DNA of 7,019 nucleotides, from positions 1-7,019 of the forward strand of contig LSKJ01000570.1 in assembly GCA_001557035.1 (NCBI GenBank), given 5' to 3'. Below, piece after piece: positions 4,846 through 7,019 of the stretch. Position 1 is the stretch's first letter. Each line of letters opens with the position of its first letter. Position numbers and translations under genes: made by a program. Source of the DNA: Rhodospirillaceae bacterium CCH5-H10 (GTDB taxonomy: Bacteria > Pseudomonadota > Alphaproteobacteria > Reyranellales > Reyranellaceae). Under the pieces are notes generated by a model. The model worked only from the letters and a program-made list of their open reading frames with translations. It was not told where the DNA came from and searched no databases.

Positions 4846-7019
4846 ATGATCGGTTCGCTTCCACTGAATGATAAAGAGAGTGCGTTGCTGCGATCGACAG
4901 CGGCGTTTCTTGAGAAGCGACTGGCTGAGCAAAAAACTGTTGAATGGGCTCTGCGCTTGACGCCAGCTCAGCGTATCGAGCGCTTGGCAGTTGAGCAGGT
5001 GTTGAATTGGTCGTCGACGTCAATTCCAGCAGAGCCTTGGGGACAGGCATGGAGGCTTATTGAGGAAAGTTGGGCAAGCGAATCGCCTTCCGAGCATGAC
5101 ATGGCAGCCTTCGCAATTGGGAAGCGTCTGCAAGCGGGAGAGCGCTCCGGATCCTTAATCTCAGCGCTAGTTGTGCTTGTTGAGCCTAGACTGAAGGTGG
5201 AACCGATTGATTCGTGGCGCTGGCAAATCCTAAAAAAGCCAAAGCGTCCAAGAACCGTCGATGATTTGCTGTCCGCCAGTCTCACAAGCGGTGGTCTCTT
5301 GGATCTTGACCGTTTGGGGCTGGAGAAACTCACAGATGTTCAGTTTCTTACGGCTTTGGCGAATGCTCTGGAAGCGGCTGTAAACAAGGGGATCGACATA
5401 GGCCGCCGCATAGGATGGGAGAATGATGGAGCCTTCTGGCGGTTGGGTTCTCTAAATCGAGCTTACTATACGCAGGCTACCAATAGACCTTCAAAACACG
5501 AGCCGGATGCACACCACAAAGGGATTGCTCCTTCCGTAAAGCTCCTTTGGGCTATCGCTTCTCGAATTGCCGATGTGGATACCGAGGCGGCTCGACCATT
5601 CGTACAAAGGTGGCGCCTGATGCCATCTTCTGTTTATGAACGCCTATGGGCTGCTATAGCTCGCCGAGAGGATCTGGTCGACGCTACAGAAGTGGGTCAA
5701 TTCCTGATCAAACTCGAAGAACAACAGTTTTGGGATATAAGTTCGTTTCCCGAGATTGCAGAAGTACGTGCTCTTCGATTCGCTGGAATGAGCGCGACGG
5801 CTCAAGAACGAATAGCGAATCGAATTCTAAAGGGGCCGCCTCGGAAGTTTTGGCCGAAGAAAGTTGAAGCAGCTAAGCTGCAAAGTTTTAGGTCGTTCTG
5901 GATGTTGCGAGAGCTTAAGCGAATTTCGAAATTCGGGGGGGGCCTTCCTAGCAAAACTGCCAGCTGGTTCGAGGAGCGCATTGGCAGGTTTGCCGAGCTG
6001 AATTCGATGTCTCTGGAGGAGGGATTTCCCGAGGCGACAGCCGTATGGACAGAGCCCGCCAGTGCTGACGCACAGTTCGATGTCATCGAAGGGCCTGCGA
6101 GACTCAAAGCTCTTGAGGTTACTTTATCACTTCCAAGAAAGAGGGGCTGGGAAGATCCGGCCGACCGTGCGAACGATTGGATTAGAGCGCCGGGAAATGC
6201 GGTTCTGGTACTCAATGATTTTGAGAACTCCAAAGAGCAACTGAACGACTTCCCTCGTGTATGGGACCGTTTTGGATGGGCACATCAACCCAGCCAAGTG
6301 GATTCCGCTGAAACGTCCGCGAAGAAACTTGAGTCCGATGCAATGCGGGTGTTGGCTTTATTGGTGAGATTGTCCGATAGAACGATTCGATCGGCAATTG
6401 AAGGTATTAGTGCGTGGCTCGATTCATGGCGATCGCAAGCGGCTTCGTTGCCTTTGGGACGAAAGATGTGGTTCCAGGTGTGGCCGTTGGCAGTCGAATC
6501 CACTAACAGTCAGAGACGTGAGGATCAGGCAGACTTAGGTGTCTCCGGTCACGCCACCAGTGACAAAGAGCCAATGGATCTTGACACTTTGAATACGCCA
6601 GCGGGCAAGTTAGTGGGTGTATTCTTGGAAGCATGTCCAACCATAAATGGGCGAGCGCCGCCATTTGAAGAGGACCCATCCCTGTGCCAAATGCGTGATG
6701 TGGCGATCGGTGCGCCTGGGCGAAGCGGGCTTATCGTACGGCATAGGTTGGTTGAGGCATTGCCATACTTCCTGAGTGCTGATCGAGATTGGACGCACGA
6801 GCATCTCATTGGGCCATTGCTTCGGGACGATGGAGGGGCACTCGCGCTGTGGCGCGCGTTGGCGAGAAGGACTCATTTCACCGACGTCCTCAGAATCATT
6901 GGGACAGCAATGGCGGAAAGAGCGGCCGATGTTCGCCTCGGTCGAGATACGCGCAGGATGCTTGCGTTTAGTTTAGTAGTGGAAAGCTTGCATGCATTTA
7001 GAGAGGGGAGGGCTCCTGC
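4846..7019 (+). CDS. Large SIR2-partner protein, DUF4020-like, 3' end cut off
   Basis: A frame open from the ATG at 4846 to the right edge, at least 724 codons with no stop. I do not recognise a catalytic domain: there is no Walker A P-loop, no nuclease motif, no signal peptide and no membrane segment in the visible part. It is mostly helical and rich in Trp, with repeated patterns such as WRLIEESW, VKLLWAIASRI, FVQRWRLMPSSVYERLWAAIARR and FWMLRELKRI, suggesting a helical-repeat scaffold. The stretch LDTLNTPAGKLVGVFLEACPT (from about 579) with RHRLVEALPYFLSADRDW (632-649) and FSLVVESLHAFREGR near the edge resembles, from memory, the DUF4020 family found with SIR2 proteins. It starts 2 bases after the SIR2 stop with only a weak AGAAG upstream, so translation is probably coupled. 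Together the two chains exceed 1,100 residues, like a long sirtuin cut in two. A role as phage sensor or effector control is inference. Confidence 0.8.
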   Translation, partial: MIGSLPLNDKESALLRSTAAFLEKRLAEQKTVEWALRLTPAQRIERLAVEQVLNWSSTSIPAEPWGQAWRLIEESWASESPSEHDMAAFAIGKRLQAGERSGSLISALVVLVEPRLKVEPIDSWRWQILKKPKRPRTVDDLLSASLTSGGLLDLDRLGLEKLTDVQFLTALANALEAAVNKGIDIGRRIGWENDGAFWRLGSLNRAYYTQATNRPSKHEPDAHHKGIAPSVKLLWAIASRIADVDTEAARPFVQRWRLMPSSVYERLWAAIARREDLVDATEVGQFLIKLEEQQFWDISSFPEIAEVRALRFAGMSATAQERIANRILKGPPRKFWPKKVEAAKLQSFRSFWMLRELKRISKFGGGLPSKTASWFEERIGRFAELNSMSLEEGFPEATAVWTEPASADAQFDVIEGPARLKALEVTLSLPRKRGWEDPADRANDWIRAPGNAVLVLNDFENSKEQLNDFPRVWDRFGWAHQPSQVDSAETSAKKLESDAMRVLALLVRLSDRTIRSAIEGISAWLDSWRSQAASLPLGRKMWFQVWPLAVESTNSQRREDQADLGVSGHATSDKEPMDLDTLNTPAGKLVGVFLEACPTINGRAPPFEEDPSLCQMRDVAIGAPGRSGLIVRHRLVEALPYFLSADRDWTHEHLIGPLLRDDGGALALWRALARRTHFTDVLRIIGTAMAERAADVRLGRDTRRMLAFSLVVESLHAFREGRAP
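5935..5942 (+). repeat. G8 homopolymer inside the SIR2-partner gene
   Basis: Eight consecutive G bases occupy codons 364-366 (GGG GGG GGC) of the large gene. The frame is open on both sides with the present length. Such tracts are prone to slippage, so a one-base change would truncate the protein near residue 370. It may also be a place for sequencing error. Confidence 0.6.

Noticed and set aside
3635..7019. Assignment to Thoeris, SIR2-Argonaute or SIR2-HerA
   Set aside because: The visible partner has no TIR, PIWI/MID or P-loop ATPase motif, and the SIR2 protein has no recognisable SLOG or APAZ extension. Sequence beyond 7019 could still change this.
1..7019. tRNA, rRNA, CRISPR array, insertion sequence
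   Set aside because: No cloverleaf, regular repeat-spacer pattern, transposase motif or terminal inverted repeats were seen on either strand.

Overview
The window looks like chromosomal DNA of a GC-rich proteobacterium, most likely an alphaproteobacterium. The reasons are a strongly GC-rich guaA (46 of 60 bases are G/C in the sample at 1201-1260), a FitAB/VapBC-type toxin-antitoxin pair of a kind common in that class, and a guaA promoter that fits the Caulobacter-type -35/-10 pattern. Genus cannot be fixed from the sequence alone.

Layout. (1) 1-1626: a hairpin, a probable promoter or short leader ORF, and complete guaA (GMP synthase), a core gene. (2) 1627-1670: two small hairpins just past the guaA stop, the second resembling a dispersed intergenic (REP-like) repeat. 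(3) 1699-2437, minus strand: a two-gene FitAB/VapBC-type toxin-antitoxin operon with a 4-base ATGA overlap and an AT-rich palindromic operator lying over its promoter. (4) 2621-3418: a secreted outer-membrane beta-barrel protein, still host-like in composition (40/60 G/C at 3001-3060). (5) 3426-3551: a decayed second copy of the last ~125 bases of guaA, 76/93 identical in its ungapped core. This duplication of an integration-prone gene end is the footprint expected of genomic-island insertion. (6) 3552-7019: base composition falls to about 50% G/C (30/60 at 5341-5400). Here lie a SIR2-family NAD-binding/NADase-type gene and, 2 bases after its stop, a large gene that runs off the right edge. 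The second protein is at least 724 residues, mostly helical and Trp-rich, and resembles the DUF4020-type partners seen with SIR2 proteins.

How the parts fit. guaA is housekeeping. Everything to its right looks like accessory cargo gathered at the guaA 3' end: an addiction module, a surface protein, and then, beyond the relic guaA end, a SIR2-based two-gene unit whose best guess is abortive-infection antiphage defence by NAD+ depletion. The second gene would be the sensor or regulator and SIR2 the effector. This last unit is the most interesting content: it looks like a split form of the usually single-chain long defence-associated sirtuins, and it does not match Thoeris, SIR2-Argonaute or SIR2-HerA pairs in what is visible. 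The defence role is inference. The SIR2 motifs, the gene order, the relic guaA end and the composition shift are directly visible.
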